DNA from: Apricaphanius iberus
Lineage: Eukaryota > Chordata > Actinopteri > Cyprinodontiformes > Aphaniidae
NCBI GenBank assembly: GCA_028564705.1
Contig: JAPXFQ010000351.1
Coordinates: forward strand, 1,798,001-1,862,000
DNA length: 64,000 nucleotides
Direction: 5' to 3'
The notes under the pieces were generated by a model. It was not told where the DNA came from. It was given only the letters and a program-made list of their open reading frames with translations, and did not search any database. Below, in pieces: positions 1 to 11,941 of the stretch. Position 1 is the stretch's first letter; each line of letters begins with the position of its first letter. A program made the translations under genes and the position numbers.

Positions 1-720
1 AGGCTAACAAAGGATCGCTAATCTGACTAGCAGCGGTGTGAAGCTTCGGACCCTGGCTTCCTTCTGGCTGGCTGTGTGGTGATCGACATCCACCTTTTTA
101 ACAGTACCTTTTTGGGGCTTTCTAGGTTGTCATTCGCCTCTCATCGACTCGGCGGCTGCGGCTGAATGCGGATTCTGGATGGTTCAGCCCTCACTAGTCA
201 GAGGCCTGATGCGGAAGGTATACGGCTTCCGTCCGCTTCGGGCGGTTTCAGCTCTCAGCTGGTCCGAACTCCCACTGCAGGCCGCGTTCAGCCCCATCTC
301 TCTGTGCTCTGAAACTCAGGGAACCTTCCGTCGGGCTTTTGAGGATAAAACAATGACTTTGTTTAGCAGTGTTTAGGATTCACCTGGTGTCGGCAGTCTT
401 TGAGCTCCCTGGAGCAAGTTCCTCCAGAACCTCGTGTCATCCTCCGCCCACGAAGGAAGATTGTTGCTTTGGTCGAAACGAGCTGGTCAAATGCCCGTCG
501 TGAAAGAGCTGAAGGAAGCGGCTGTATTTATAGGGCAGGTTAGGAGGAGCAATAAACTAAGTTTATTGTATTTTCCACCATGTTGTGTTTACCTCGTGTG
601 AATTATCTACACATGCTAAGTGTTCTATCCACTGCTTTTCTCCCCCACAGTGCCAGCAATGTGCCTCGAATAGGCTACATACTACAGAAATTTCACTGGT
701 GATAGCCACTAACACCAGCT
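1..720. other. Unassigned, moderately G+C-rich segment
   Basis: No gene or repeat family is recognised. The short ORF at 179-376 has no motif. On the minus strand there is a good TATA-box match (TATAAATA, about 526-533) followed by a G+C-rich stretch, which could be an old promoter or LTR, but nothing coding follows it. A 19-nt perfect palindrome (CAATAAACTAAGTTTATTG) lies at 550-568. Confidence 0.3.
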
Positions 721-1394
721 CAGCTAATTTAGCCAGGGCCAAGGCTTTCTTTTATTTATCATGACGATAGCTAAGGTAGTGCACATATTGTGACAAAATA
801 ATGCTATCACAACAATGTTATCATATTTGCATACAAAAAAAGAGCCACCAGGTATGAGTAACAGATGTGAAGAATTTATCTGCTCGGCTTTTGGCAGGAG
901 TGGGGCGTGGCTTCGCTGTTTCACAGATTTTTTTTTGTAGTACAATTTTGAATGCTTTCTATACAGCGTACTAAGGCACATTGTGTTCTATGTTCTGATT
1001 AATTGTAAACTATTGTCTCCAACGTGTTGTGTCTGCTATAAAGAATGCGTTCGGGTTGCCAAATTTATAAGAATGTTCTCATCCAGAAAGGTAAAAAGTA
1101 GCAACAACTACCCATAAATATGTCCTCACTCAGAAAAATATACCTGCACCGAGGATGTCAATAAGATGTCCAATGTTTACTGGGGTGGAGAGGAAAAACT
1201 CCCCTTTAATAAGAAGATATTTTCAGCAGGAGGTTAATGACTTCAAAAAGTCCTCAAAATTGCCAGAGAAACTAAAATATCACCTCTACAAATACAGCTG
1301 TTATCTCTTCACAATTAAAATGAAAGGCCTTTTAAAGGTCTTTTAAATATGGATGAGGATAAATAAGGATGAGGATGAAAGGCATAATAAGTAC
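721..1394. other. A+T-rich spacer with a scrap of L2 3' sequence
   Basis: No gene seen. Around 1,188-1,230 the sequence resembles the reverse complement of the conserved L2 3' region (a stretch related to the GGAAAAACTCCC segment near 47,860), so a degraded minus-strand L2 scrap is likely. The remainder is unassigned. Confidence 0.3.
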
Positions 1395-2407
1395 AAGAGT
1401 TCTGATAAATGTGAAATAGAGATCCCATTTCTCCTGTTTTGGCTTCTCTCCATTGGCTCCCTGTTTTTATCCAGAATAGAGTTTAAGATCCTCCTCCTTA
1501 CGTATAAAGCCCTTAATAATCAAGCTCCATCATACATCAGAGATCTGATTGTTCCATATGTTCCTAACAGAACACTTTATGCTCAGAATGCAGGTTTACT
1601 GGTAGTTCCTAGGAGTTCAAAAGGAGAACAGGAGGCAGATCTTTTAGTTATCAGGCTCCTCTCCTGTGGAACCAGCTCCCAGTTTTCGTCCATGAGGCAG
1701 ATACTCTGTCTGTTTTTAAGACTAGGCTTAAAACCTTCCTTTTTGATAAAGCTTATAGTTAGTGTGGCTTAGGTGTTGGAGGACAGACATACTTTTCTTC
1801 TCTCTTCTACTTTTATCTTCTACTGCTCTCCAGATGTATTTTTTTGCTGTTATTTCGGCTGTTAATCTTGTTTTTCTCTCCATAGAAGCTCCTTCTGGTC
1901 TGGTATCCTGCTCAGCTACAACATCCTGCTGGATGGGGAGCATCGGTTCAAGAGATGCTCCCAATGATTGAGCATCCTCCATTACCTGTTAACAACTTTT
2001 TACTTTCTTTAATATATAAAGTATTCTTACACCAGTTATTTTGTTCTTTCTGTGTCTTTTCTCTGTCTTCTCAAACCCCCAGACGGTTGTGGCAGATGAC
2101 CACTTGTACTGACCCAGGTTCTGGTTCTGCTGGAGGTTTCTTCCTGTCAAAAGAGAGTTTTTCCTCTCCACTGTCACTACATGCTTGCTCAGTATGAGCG
2201 ATTACTGAGTAATTGCTTTGGTTGGAGTCTGCGTGTTCCGTAGACAACCTCGCATCAGTGACTCAACACAATCTATTGGGATTCCTTACATAGAAAACTT
2301 AGAATTTATTGGAATATTTTTAAAATTGTATTGAAATTAGAATTCTTGTAAAGTGCCTTGAGATGAGATCTGTTGTGAAATATATAAATAAATTGAACTG
2401 AAACTGA
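1395..2407 (+). mobile_element. L2-clade LINE, 5'-truncated 3' end
   Basis: This copy carries the C-terminal end of an L2-type ORF2 and its 3' UTR. The translation includes RIEFKILLLTYKALNNQAPS and the IRDLIVPYVPNRTLY block that follows the reverse transcriptase in this clade, but stops and frameshifts break it. Downstream comes the conserved 3' UTR (CCAGACGG, GGTTCTGCTGGAGG and AAGTGCCTTGAGATGA segments) and a short ATTGAACTGAAACTGAA tail at about 2,391-2,407. The same family recurs at 14.3-16.9, 24.8-25.25 and, inverted, 47.7-48.2 kb. L2 elements insert by target-primed reverse transcription and are usually truncated at the 5' end, as here. It is a dead relic. Confidence 0.8.
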
Positions 2408-3267
2408 AGTAATAACTGAATTAATTTTGAATATGCTCTGGTTGTTGAGGCCAGACGGGTTGGTCTTGTCATGAGCCTTAGATATGTTAAGTTTGAATCT
2501 TCATCCAGTTCTGTTTTTTCTTTCTTTCTGTAATTAGGATTATTGTTCTGGAATTATGTTTCTTTCTATTAGGCACGTTTGCATTATCACAACTTCTGGG
2601 TAATTTTACTAGAATCCTGATATGCATGTGTCTCCATGTTATGGACATTTGCATATCATTGTAGATAAGGATTTGGCTGAATCAGACTCTTTGATTTTAA
2701 TTTCAATCCTCCTGGTAATCCAAAGATTTTATGATTCTACATGCCCTAATAAAGCTCCCATGAACTTTGCATGTAAAACAAACCCTTAGCATCATGGATC
2801 TGCCACCATACTTAATAATGGATGTAAAACTCTCATTGCCCCATTTTCCCCTTTATTTGTCTCCAAAATCTCCTACAAGCCCGTATCTACCATTGTGGAC
2901 ACCAAGGCCCGGACCTCGGTAATTTTCTGCTGTGTAGGCTATTTAATGACAAGTAATTAAAAGAATACTTTAGAACTCCCTGTATAGTTATCTGGGATTA
3001 TGGTGGAGGGATGAACATAACAGAAGCTGGGCACATCATACACTCCTTCTGTGTTGTGTTGGTGCCCTTTGTGTTTTCTGCCGTCAAAACCGTTTAGTCC
3101 GTTATTATGCGGTAACTTATTTTTTAGAAACATGTTAAAACGCATCTTAAGCTTACACATGCACAGGAAGCAGTGGATCGGCGACAGGGGCTGCTGAGCA
3201 CCTGAGTACAGCAGAGCAGAGTAGTTTTTTCATGTAAATTGAGTTATGCTGTTGTATGCAGGTAGGG
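2408..3267. other. Spacer, nothing recognised
   Basis: A+T-rich sequence without a supported ORF, repeat family or RNA gene. The ORF at 2,957-3,160 (minus) has no recognisable motif. Confidence 0.4.
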
Positions 3268-4295
3268 TGCGATTTGTGAAAAAAGCAGATGGGGGATTCA
3301 TTTTTTTTTTTTTTTACTTACAACAACTTTTTTTGACTTTACTTTTACAACAACAGGTTTGTCTATGCTGGTTGTAGGGCTTCCTACACATACGTTTACC
3401 CTTTCTAAACGTAAAGAAAAATGTGAAAAGCAAATTTATTCTTGACATAAAAATTAAGACTAGATAAAATATATTAAAATATATAAAACATTATTAAAAT
3501 TAAAGATAATAATTCACTTGACTTATCCAATCGAAGCACTTTAAATTATTTTCCCCCCGCGGCAGCATCAACAGCACTTTGTCCCCCCTCTCAGACCCAA
3601 AACTCTGCATATTTTTCTGTGGGGAAAAAAGTTCACCTCTGGACCAGAGGAATCCAGATAGGGTCATGTGCAGAAATACTTTTCAGGTGTAAGAATCCCT
3701 ACCCTCAGTTTATTAAACCATGCGCACTGATTCGGGGTCGGGGAAAGTATAGAATTTGAGTCACTGTAGCCGGGGAAATGTCGCTGGTAATATTTATATA
3801 ATACAGTTTTGTCCCCACCACTTAAAAACCTGAATTTGTTTTTTTTTTTTTGTTTTGTTTGTAAACAGTGCATCCACCAGCACAATTTTCATTCAATCAC
3901 TATCCGAACTGCCTGGTATTCCACAATCTTATACAGTCTCTCTATGTGTGAATCCTATAATCTTCTTTGTAGAGATTGATGTTATATTAAATAAAGACTT
4001 GCATTTAAAACTTGCTAGTTTCAACAGGTAACTGATTAACTCATCTCTTTAATGCAACGTGTTCTAATTATGCTGCGCCACCAGCTCCTTGAGGCAAGAC
4101 GGACACACACTGCGCGGTTTTTGGACCATTTCCACACATATTGCAACCGGTTTGTCTTCGAAGCCATAAAAAAATTAATATGTTTTCTTTGTACATAGAG
4201 TTGAAACAAACCTGGTTATTAGTGATTCTGAGTATAGCTTAGTCGTCTTATTTAGATGCCCTTTTTTCAGTTTAAAGCTCTGAAAAGGTCCAGTC
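3268..4295 (+). repeat. Unnamed dispersed repeat, copy A
   Basis: This stretch aligns by eye, in inverted orientation, with 60,955-61,880. Shared landmarks in order are GTGCGATTT followed by an A-rich/G-rich run, GTCTATGCTGG, CTTGACTTATCCA, CCCCTCTCAGACCC, a GTGGGG run before a GGACCAGA segment, GTGCATCCACCAGCACAAT, AATAAAGACTTGCATT, TTTCAACAGGTAACT, GCAACGTGTTCTAATTATG and GCTCTGAAAAGGTCCAG. No coding capacity is visible. It is probably a non-autonomous DNA element or the flank of a larger element; the family was not recognised. Confidence 0.7.
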
Positions 4296-5023
4296 CAAAT
4301 CTGTGCATGGATTCAAAATCCATACGCAGGTTTTATTAAACTGATGGTACGTAGTCTGGAAAAAATAAATATGGCATTGGAGGTTTCTTCAAGGTTAAAT
4401 TTCACAGTAATTTAATGGCCACTCATTCTATTATTAAATTATGCATTCCATATTTTTACTAATATTTAATGGCACAATAGTAAAGACCAGTGTCAGGGAG
4501 GAGAATTAAGCAAAAGGTGAAGGAATGAGCTCTTGACATTCATTCAACAGCAAATTACTACATATGTATGTGGAAAATGTATTCTATTTTATAGATTGGG
4601 CACAGCAGTGATCAATCTAAATCCAGTATTTTGATGCACTAAGAAGGCGATTTCAAACACGGCTTTTGAAATTAGTTGTCTGTGCTTAAACGTTCAAGAA
4701 AACAAACAAATTTTTTTAATACCATTAATAGCTATCTTCACTGTCTATAAAAAACAGGCCTAAAAGCAGGACATGTGGGCTAGCTCGAGCATGTAGCCTA
4801 CCATTCTGATTCATTGATCAAACATTAAACAAAAAAAAGAAAAAAATCCTGTCTCGCTGAGTAACTAACACTGCAGGAAAACGAAACGACTCTGTTACAA
4901 AACCTTGAAAAACACAGTTTAAACCCCCAGGCCAAACGGCCTATTTGTACTCAAACAATAGAAAATGAAATCTTATGCAAGGTAATGAATCAGTGGAAAC
5001 AAACAGCCCTTAAATCTTATTTA
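4296..5023. other. Spacer, nothing recognised
   Basis: A+T-rich sequence with no supported gene or repeat family. Confidence 0.4.
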
Positions 5024-5031
5024 CCCGAAAC

Positions 5032-5253
5032 CAGGCGTCCCCAACTCCAGGCCTCGAGGGTCAGTATCCTGCAGGTTTTTGTTCTTTGCCTGGTTCAACA
5101 CACCAGAATCAAATGATGGATCATTAGCAGGCCTCTGCATAACTTTGCCATGCTGAGGAGGAAGCCGGACAATTTGAATCAGCTGTGTTGGAGCAGAGAG
5201 ATATCCAAAACTGGTAGGGCACCGGCCCTAAGGCCTGGAGTTGGGGACCCCTG
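5032..5253. mobile_element. hAT-type MITE with 8-bp target duplication
   Basis: A 222-bp element has terminal inverted repeats of about 22 bp (CAGGCGTCCCCAACTCCAGG at the left, its near-perfect complement ending ...GGACCCCTG at the right). It is flanked by 8-bp direct repeats, CCCGAAAC (5,024-5,031) and CCTGAAAC (5,254-5,261), with one mismatch. An 8-bp duplication with CAGNGGTC-like termini is typical of hAT transposons. It has no coding capacity. A related but more diverged element lies at 26,698-26,881. Confidence 0.85.
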
Positions 5254-5261
5254 CCTGAAAC

Positions 5262-6085
5262 TAATCTAGCCTTTAACCAGACAGACCTTATTGAACAGTT
5301 AATGTTCGCCAGGTTGCTGCATTGATGATGATGGAAAGCTTGAACATTGTTAGCAGGCATGCTAGCAATGGCTGTGATCGTTTAGCAGTATCCTCTTGGC
5401 TGTTCGGGATGCAGGTAGCCACCTTTACCTGGGATGTCGGCTCATTCAGCTTGACTACACATTGATCAACTCCTATTTTCACAGAACAGTACCTTCTTGC
5501 TGCTCTCCAGCACAGAGTCTCATTCCACATAGTCTTCGTTGTGGGGGGTGAATGCGACTCCAGGCTGGATGCTCTAGTGGCCTGCAGTCGGTTAGTGTTT
5601 ATTTAGTTTGGTGATAGTTTTGTGAGTATAGAAATAGAGAGTTTGAAGGTTTAGGAGAGTGGGAAGTATCTCGCGTATGTGTGGAGCCCCTGTGTAACCA
5701 GAGTGCTGCGCAACGCAAGACCTGCCAAACATGCTGCGCTTTTGCATGCTGCAAAGGAGAAGTTGAATGTATTTCCTCTGGGAGACAAGACCTATGCTCG
5801 ATGCGCAAGTCAAAAGATAGGACTGATTCTATTTCAGGTTGCGCATGTAACTCTCTCAAGGTGTGCCTCACGTGCATCATGTGCAGGATGTGTGGCTACT
5901 GTCAGTTCACCGCACTGAAAGCTAAGTGAAAACGTAGAAAGAAAAACGCGTTGAACGGTCAAAACATTTACACATACGTGGAATGTGATTATATATGTGA
6001 TTTTTTACATTTCTTATTTTATTCAAAGTTGAAGTGTTTATGGTTTTCCAAGGAGATGGGATACAAATGACAACACCCCATCCAT
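5262..6085. other. Unassigned segment with a Cys-rich ORF
   Basis: No family is recognised. An 82-codon plus-strand ORF (5,681-5,929) has 15 cysteines, but overlapping ORFs in other frames are similar in length and the Cys content follows from a TGC/TGT-rich stretch, so it is not called as a gene. It may be upstream sequence of the hAT relic that follows. Confidence 0.3.
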
Positions 6086-6345
6086 GCTAATGCATTACAA
6101 TGCTTTGCATGAGGATAAGGAGCCAAATATTAGCAGACTGGAAATTCCACATGGAATTTTGAGAAAATCTAAAATTACTGTACCCCATTTGATATAGTCT
6201 AGCTCTTGTTTTTTGTGTACTCCGGCATCTTCTGTGCCTTGTGAAAGAGTGTTTTCAAAGGCTGGTGAGGTGGTGTCCAAAAAAAGCAAATGATTAAAAC
6301 CAAAAACTGTTGAGAAACTGCTATTTTTGAATAAAAAATTATAAA
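6086..6345 (+). pseudogene. hAT (ZBED/Charlie-like) transposase C-terminal relic
   Basis: Plus-strand translation at about 6,220-6,345 reads PASSVPCERVFSKAGEVVSK, then KPKTVEKLLFLNK after one stop. This matches the hAT dimerisation domain pattern (P-A-S-S-x-P-x-E-R-x-F-S) of ZBED-like transposases. Only the last 50-80 residues are recognisable; upstream frames are broken and no zinc finger or DDE segment is visible. hAT transposases cut and paste DNA and make 8-bp duplications. No matching inverted termini were found around this copy, so it is an isolated dead fragment. An unrelated gene with a co-opted hAT domain is unlikely given the stop and the lack of surrounding exons. Confidence 0.75.
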
Positions 6346-6705
6346 GTTTCCCCTGTTCTGTACATCATTGTCCATCATTTTCAGTCCACTCTTCCTAGTT
6401 CCACAAGCATTTTCACTTTCCTCCGCCTGCTTAAGCCCATGTCTTTTATCCCAAGTGACAGAAAAACATGATTATTACACAATCTGCCATAACATTTGAT
6501 ATTACCATTTTTGGGATGATTTACAGACAGAATACATTCCAAAATATCTTTATTATTCACATTTTTTATATTTTATGTGGAGAAATCATTTTTTGGAACT
6601 CATAGTCATTCCCAAGAGCCATAGCAGACTTACAACTGCATCACATATTAAGTGGCTAAGAGCTACTGTGATTATGTATCTGGCCAGTAGGGGGTTTGTA
6701 TTCAC

Positions 6706-6777
6706 ATGAAGCCCCATGAGCAGAACCCTTTCTTGAACCAATTGGCTCAAGTGGTTCAATGCCTCATGGGGCTTCAT
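6706..6777. repeat. Nested hairpin (inverted repeat) unit
   Basis: Perfect 15-bp arms (ATGAAGCCCCATGAG at 6,706-6,720 and its complement at 6,763-6,777) enclose a second, 8-bp inverted repeat TTGAACCA/TGGTTCAA (6,733-6,740 and 6,751-6,758). The structure resembles short hairpin MITE units common in fish. No protein is likely; the overlapping 63-codon minus-strand ORF is a by-product. Confidence 0.6.
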
Positions 6778-7750
6778 CTCACCATCACTACTTTCAGCAG
6801 AACAGTGGTGTTTGTTTCATCAGTGGAATGCTGTTTGTTCACCTGATCAATTACTTGTCTCTGTCTTGTATTTAAGTAGCTTCCAACCTCGTCAGCGACA
6901 TTGGACTGAAGTCCCTGAGGGCCTCTCGTAGTACAAGCACTGGCAATGGGCTAAGCGGAAGAGAACGAGAGTCCACAGAGCCAAACGTTTTGTTGCAGCA
7001 AAACTCCTCCCTTTCCTGTTTAAGCTAGAATGTGGATTAGCACCACCCAAAGGCTATGTGTGACACTACACTATAAAACCCTGTATTGTGAAGAGGTGAT
7101 CGGTCATCATTAGGTGTTATTTATTGGGATTTGCTGAAGCCAGTGTGTGAACTTGAATCTTCATTCCCTAACCTCCAGTTAAATATTTTCAGACTGGCAC
7201 CAACAGTTAATTAAGACTTGAATTTGAGTTATTTGTTTCTGCAGGGTAATGCCTTGTAACTGTTAATTTTAGTGATGGTAATAAGGATAATTAATAACGG
7301 CCTTTGAACCATTATTAATACAGCAGATAACTATCCCAGCACGCTCATTGTGCAACACAGATTTAAATGGTTCTTCTGCCATTGAGGAAAGATGCAAATA
7401 TGAGAGGATGATAAATTACTAAATTCATCTGTGAAAATCCCCACTGATGTTATTCTAATCTGACTAATGCACACACTTGTAGTTAAAGTCCCAGCAAAGT
7501 TTTATCAAACACCATGTTGTTGTTTTTAATGGAAGGAGAGAAAACATTTTTCCTGGCAGGTCTCCCCAACAATCATTTTGTATTCAGTGTGTAATGGTTG
7601 TGATGGAGAATTTGACACCAAAAACACGTATTTTTTTATCTTTAGCTTTGAAATATTTTTATCTTCCTTCCATCCTGCTCATTGAGCTTGGTAGCAAGAT
7701 AAATATGCAGTCTTGTCTGTTCTAAAGGCCTGTGGCCAAATGGAATGTGT
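6778..7750. other. Spacer, nothing recognised
   Basis: No supported gene, RNA or repeat family. Confidence 0.4.
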
Positions 7751-7756
7751 TATGTC

Positions 7757-9876
7757 TATGGTGTGAATTGGCTTTCTTTAATATAAGGGCGCAATTCTTA
7801 ACAAAATTAGTGTATTTCTTAACAAAAGGAGCATAAAACAGGTTAGGGAGAGGGTAAAATAGTACTGTGGAGAGTAAAGCAGATATCACAAGCACAGGAA
7901 TTTTTTAACAGGGCGTATATAATCACTTATTACCAAATATGTAATATATTACCAAATTTTACCAAAATATGTTCTCACTTTCACCAAACATTCTCTCAGT
8001 TTCTTTCCTCCTAGACTTGCTTCTCTCATCTGCGCCCTCTTGCTTCTGAGTGCTACACTCTCTCACTTGTTCAGCTGCACCCTCTCGGTTCCTGATTTCT
8101 CCAGCAGTGACGTCACTTCTGTATTTTGTCAGGGAGAGTGTTAGCACCCACTTAGAGAAATGGAAATTGGCATCGCTGACCGAGCCTGCTGCTTTCCTCC
8201 AGCAGGCTGTCCTTCCACTGAAGCACAGTTCACGGATCAGGAGACGGAGAGTTTTCTGATTCTTCTGTCTTCTGACTGGTTGAATTGGAGAAATGTTTCC
8301 TTTGTTACCTGCCATAATAATAAAATAATAATTCACCTCTATTAAAAACAACTTAAATTATGGTAAATAACTCTGAAATTTACATTTATGGATATAAAAC
8401 TTCCCTAAAAAAATATAAAGGTTAACTATAGTGCATATTTACTTTTCTTTGAAGTCGAAATAAGTGATAATGTTCTTCCCCTCAATGATGGTTTTGTATT
8501 TTGTTTTACATAAAATATAGATCTCAAGTTCTTTCCAAAATGCATTATTATATGAACAACCATAAAACAAATGTGTTACAGTTTCAGGTTCATTTTTACA
8601 AAAAGTACATTTGTTGTCAATATCAAGAAATCTTGAAGTGTACATCTTAGATGGGTATATGTTATGCAGTATTTTTAGATGTAAGTCTCTAACTTTATTT
8701 GTAACGCAGAATTTAAAAGGAACAAGCCATGCCTTGTCCCAATTAATATCCATAAAAAATAGCATTCCAAGAGAATTTCCCTCTAGGTGTAATTATCTTA
8801 GCATTATAGAAACATTCTCTGAGATGTTTATTAGTACATCTTTCGTTCAGAATGTCAATACCATTTATGTAAAGAATGTTTGAAGTTGTGGGTTGTACAT
8901 TTTGTTCTCTATAGCTTTTCATTAATTCTATTATCCCGCTGGGAATAGAGTTAATTACTGAGCGAAATTCTTTAAATTTTACAGGAAACGTTTTCTGTGT
9001 AAGAAAGTCTTAATAGCTAAGAAGTTGGCCGTTAGGGCTAAATAAGTCTTTTAGATATATTTTCATCTATCCAATTTTGTAAACACAATGATTTGTTCCT
9101 TTTAATAATGCACTCATTGTTTCAAATGATAGATTTATGTGGTGAAATGTTATGTGAATAACATAGCTTCCAGGCAAGCAGAGCTTGTTGATAACATTTC
9201 GACATCTTAACTGGTAATTTAGAAATACTGTAATTACAAGACAGTAAGAACTTGTGACCTTTAACCTTCTTGAATATATTAGGTGGAATAAAATTCCATA
9301 ACGAGTCTGGAACTTTTAAGCATTCCTTTAACCATTTAACTTTAAATGTATAATTTAAATCCATAAAATCTAGGAGATCAAAACCCCCTTTAGCTTTGGG
9401 ACCAGAAAGCAAAGCTTTTTTCAGATGATGGTGCTTGTACTTCCATACAAATTCCAAAAATGTAAGTAGAATTCAACAGAGAGGCCGTCGTTGGCTGGAG
9501 ATTTGCCCTTTTTCATTGAAGTAAAATCATGCATCGTTTAATCTAGTCTGAATCGGTGACATCACTGCTGTAGAAATCAGGAACCGAGAGGGCACAGCTG
9601 GAGAACTAAGAGAGCATAGTGCTCAGAAGCAAGAGGGCGCAGATGAGAGAAGCAAGGGTAGGAGGAAAGAAACTGAGAGAATGTTTGGTAAAAGTAAGAA
9701 CATATTTTGGTACTGTGATGAAAAGAAGTGATTTTATATGCCCTGTTATAAAATTCCTGTGCTTGTGATAACTGCTTTACTCCCCACAGTATTGTTTCAC
9801 CCTCTCCCCAACCTGTTTTATGCTCCGTTTGTTATGAAATGCGCCCTTATATCAAAGATGGCCAACTCACACCATA
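7757..9876. mobile_element. Long-inverted-repeat DNA transposon, possibly IS3EU-like, carrying an L1 fragment
   Basis: The left arm (7,757 to about 8,115) and right arm (about 9,557-9,876) are inverted copies of each other over 320-360 bp, with small indels. Termini are TATGGTGTGA...TCACACCATA. The arms are bounded by the 6-bp direct repeat TATGTC (7,751-7,756 and 9,877-9,882). As I recall, IS3EU elements have TAY...RTA ends and 6-bp duplications, which fits; the family call is an inference. The middle contains a minus-strand L1 ORF2 fragment (8,380-9,480) and about 260 bp of unassigned sequence. No transposase of its own is recognisable; a 130-codon minus ORF (7,959-8,351) spans part of the left arm but has no known motif. 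Confidence 0.7.
8380..9480 (-). pseudogene. L1/Tx1-clade LINE ORF2, C-terminal fragment
   Basis: Reading the minus strand from 9,457, the translation has HHLKKALLSGPKAKGGFDLL, then WLKECLKVPDSLWNFIPPNI and QQALLAWKLCYSHNISPH, which is the post-RT region of fish L1/Tx1 ORF2. After several broken frames it resumes at 8,765-8,439 with WDKAWLVPFKFCVTNKVRDL and the Cys/His segment CTFCKNEPETVTHLFYGC (the C-x2-C-x7-H-x4-C zinc knuckle of zf-RVT). RT and endonuclease are absent, so the copy is 5'-truncated. It sits inside the long-inverted-repeat element, so it probably inserted after that element. It belongs to a different L1 lineage from the one at 50-56 kb, judging by sequence. It is not functional. 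Confidence 0.85.
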
Positions 9877-9882
9877 TATGTC

Positions 9883-11941
9883 TTGCAGAATCTAGGTTTG
9901 TGAGGCTGATTAGGTCTGGATGATTATGCCTTAAAGTTATATCATGCTGCTGGTAAACAGGTCTATAGCTATTAAGTCCAGTGATCCTGGACATAAAGAT
10001 CAGGGACATTAGTTGTTCAACTGGCTCTTATATGTTTCCACACCATGCAGTGTAGGTCGCTATCTCCAGGGGTGAGGTCTGCAAATCATGCTGTAATCTT
10101 GCAGTTCTCCTCCAAAGGTTCCAGCTAACAAGTTCACTGGTCTGCTCCCATTTTTAAAAGCTTGTCATACTGCTCTGACTACAGCAGTGTACTGTTATTT
10201 TGCACCACACGTGAATACTTAAGACCATTTTTGCTCTCAGCAAGCATATATCACTGAAAACTGAAACCCTTTTCTCTAGGTGTATCCCCAGGGGAGTGGA
10301 GCTGTCAGTTATGCACATAAATTCACTTTCATGAAATTTATTGCTACTCTAGTGGTTTGTTGGGGATTTTATTGCAGCTAGTATTGAAAATGTTATAGTC
10401 TTTCACATTATAGGGAGTCTCTCAGTCCTACTTCTAATGTGTCATGATGTTTGGAGGTAATTTGACCGAATATAAATAGACACATGCACATAATGCGACA
10501 AAGGGAGCCTCTTGTATGAATTTGAACTTGTGAGTCAGCATAGAGAAAAAATAAACAACTATAAACATTCAGTACTTTGGTGAACAAGTTTGAATTATCT
10601 TGCCCTTACAAAACATCTCAATAGAAAGCATGAACTATGATTAAATGGAAGATGAAAATGCTTGCTGACACTTCAACCTTTACTAGAGAACAGGTCAGGA
10701 TGAAGTACCTTCTGGACTGCAGAGTATAGGTAGCTTTGAGTCAGACTGAAAAACAATTGTTGAGAATCCTTTTCTTTTAAGTACTTATGTGGATTCTGGA
10801 AGTAGCAAAACATTAAAATCACAAGTAAAAGGTTTAATAAGACTTTACATTTCATGGTAAGAAAGAAAATGTCTGTGGCATAAAAGTTCACACCTTTAAA
10901 CAAATACTTCAGTTTCAGTGTTCAGTCTTCTTGAGTTCCCACCTGCCATCAGACCTATTGAATCGGATTAAACTGACTCTCTCATTTATCTGAAGCTTTA
11001 GTTTCCAGACAAGTTACAAAAGATAAAAAGAAACTCAATGTACAAAGAATTCAGTCAGGAGAAGAGAACAAATAAAATGCACAGCACTACACAAACACCA
11101 TGGCACAGAGAATCCAGTTAGCAATAACTGGAGAATTAATGGGAAACAGGGAACTTACAAAACCCTGGGATTTCTCCAGAACTAATGAAAATACAACATT
11201 AACATGCCAGGAAGGGTGCCTATAGACATAGTAATAACTGAAAAAGCTATAGGATTTTTAAACAAGTACTGGTTGTGTTCTAATATACTTTAATATTTAT
11301 TTCGTAGCTGATCTTGAGACAACCAGGCAAGTCAACCAGTTTTTTAAGAGTTACTTATACCGTCATATTTATCTTTATTTCCAACTACAACACAATACAG
11401 TCAGAAACTGGAAATCAAATAATGCAAGTTAGGACATGCATGCCAGTTCTGTCAAAAAAAAAGTAACCTCAGAGCATGATGTTACCAACACCACAATTCC
11501 CAAAGGATATGAAATTTCTTTAGTAATGTGTTTTTTCTAAGTTTATCTGAACATCATATAGGAATATTTCAAAATAATGTGAATTAATTGATTAGTTGTG
11601 TTGGGATTCATTTTCCATAAACTGAACGCCCTTTTGCACCATCCTTAACTCATTCTCACTAGTGATGATGACAGAGCTCACAACGCCCTCAGTGCATTCT
11701 CATTGGTCTTTGGCCAGTGAGGGCATCTGAGCTATACCAAGGTAGCTTATGAAGATATGAAGACAGCATCAACTGAAGTCACTGCCTGCATCTGAACGTT
11801 TTAGAACCGCTGTTTCTAAAAAGACTATTCCACTGTTTGGATTGATTTTTCCTTCTCCCTCCAATCGTTTGCCTTGAACTTCCAGAGTGGATAAAGTAAT
11901 CACCAGTAGGATAAACTTAGTTTATTGTCTGGTAGGACTTC
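9883..11941. other. Spacer, nothing firmly recognised
   Basis: About 2 kb of A+T-rich sequence without a supported gene. The segment near 9,930-10,010 vaguely resembles L2 3'-flank wording but is too short to assign. A 15-nt palindrome ATAAACTTAGTTTAT lies at 11,911-11,925. Confidence 0.4.

Noticed and set aside
5681..5929. 82-codon Cys-rich ORF resembling a secreted peptide
   Set aside because: No signal peptide or regular Cys spacing; other frames are equally open, and Cys codons come from a TGC-rich stretch.
7959..8351. 130-codon minus-strand ORF in the inverted-repeat element
   Set aside because: The equivalent frame in the other arm is full of stops, so the frame is not conserved.
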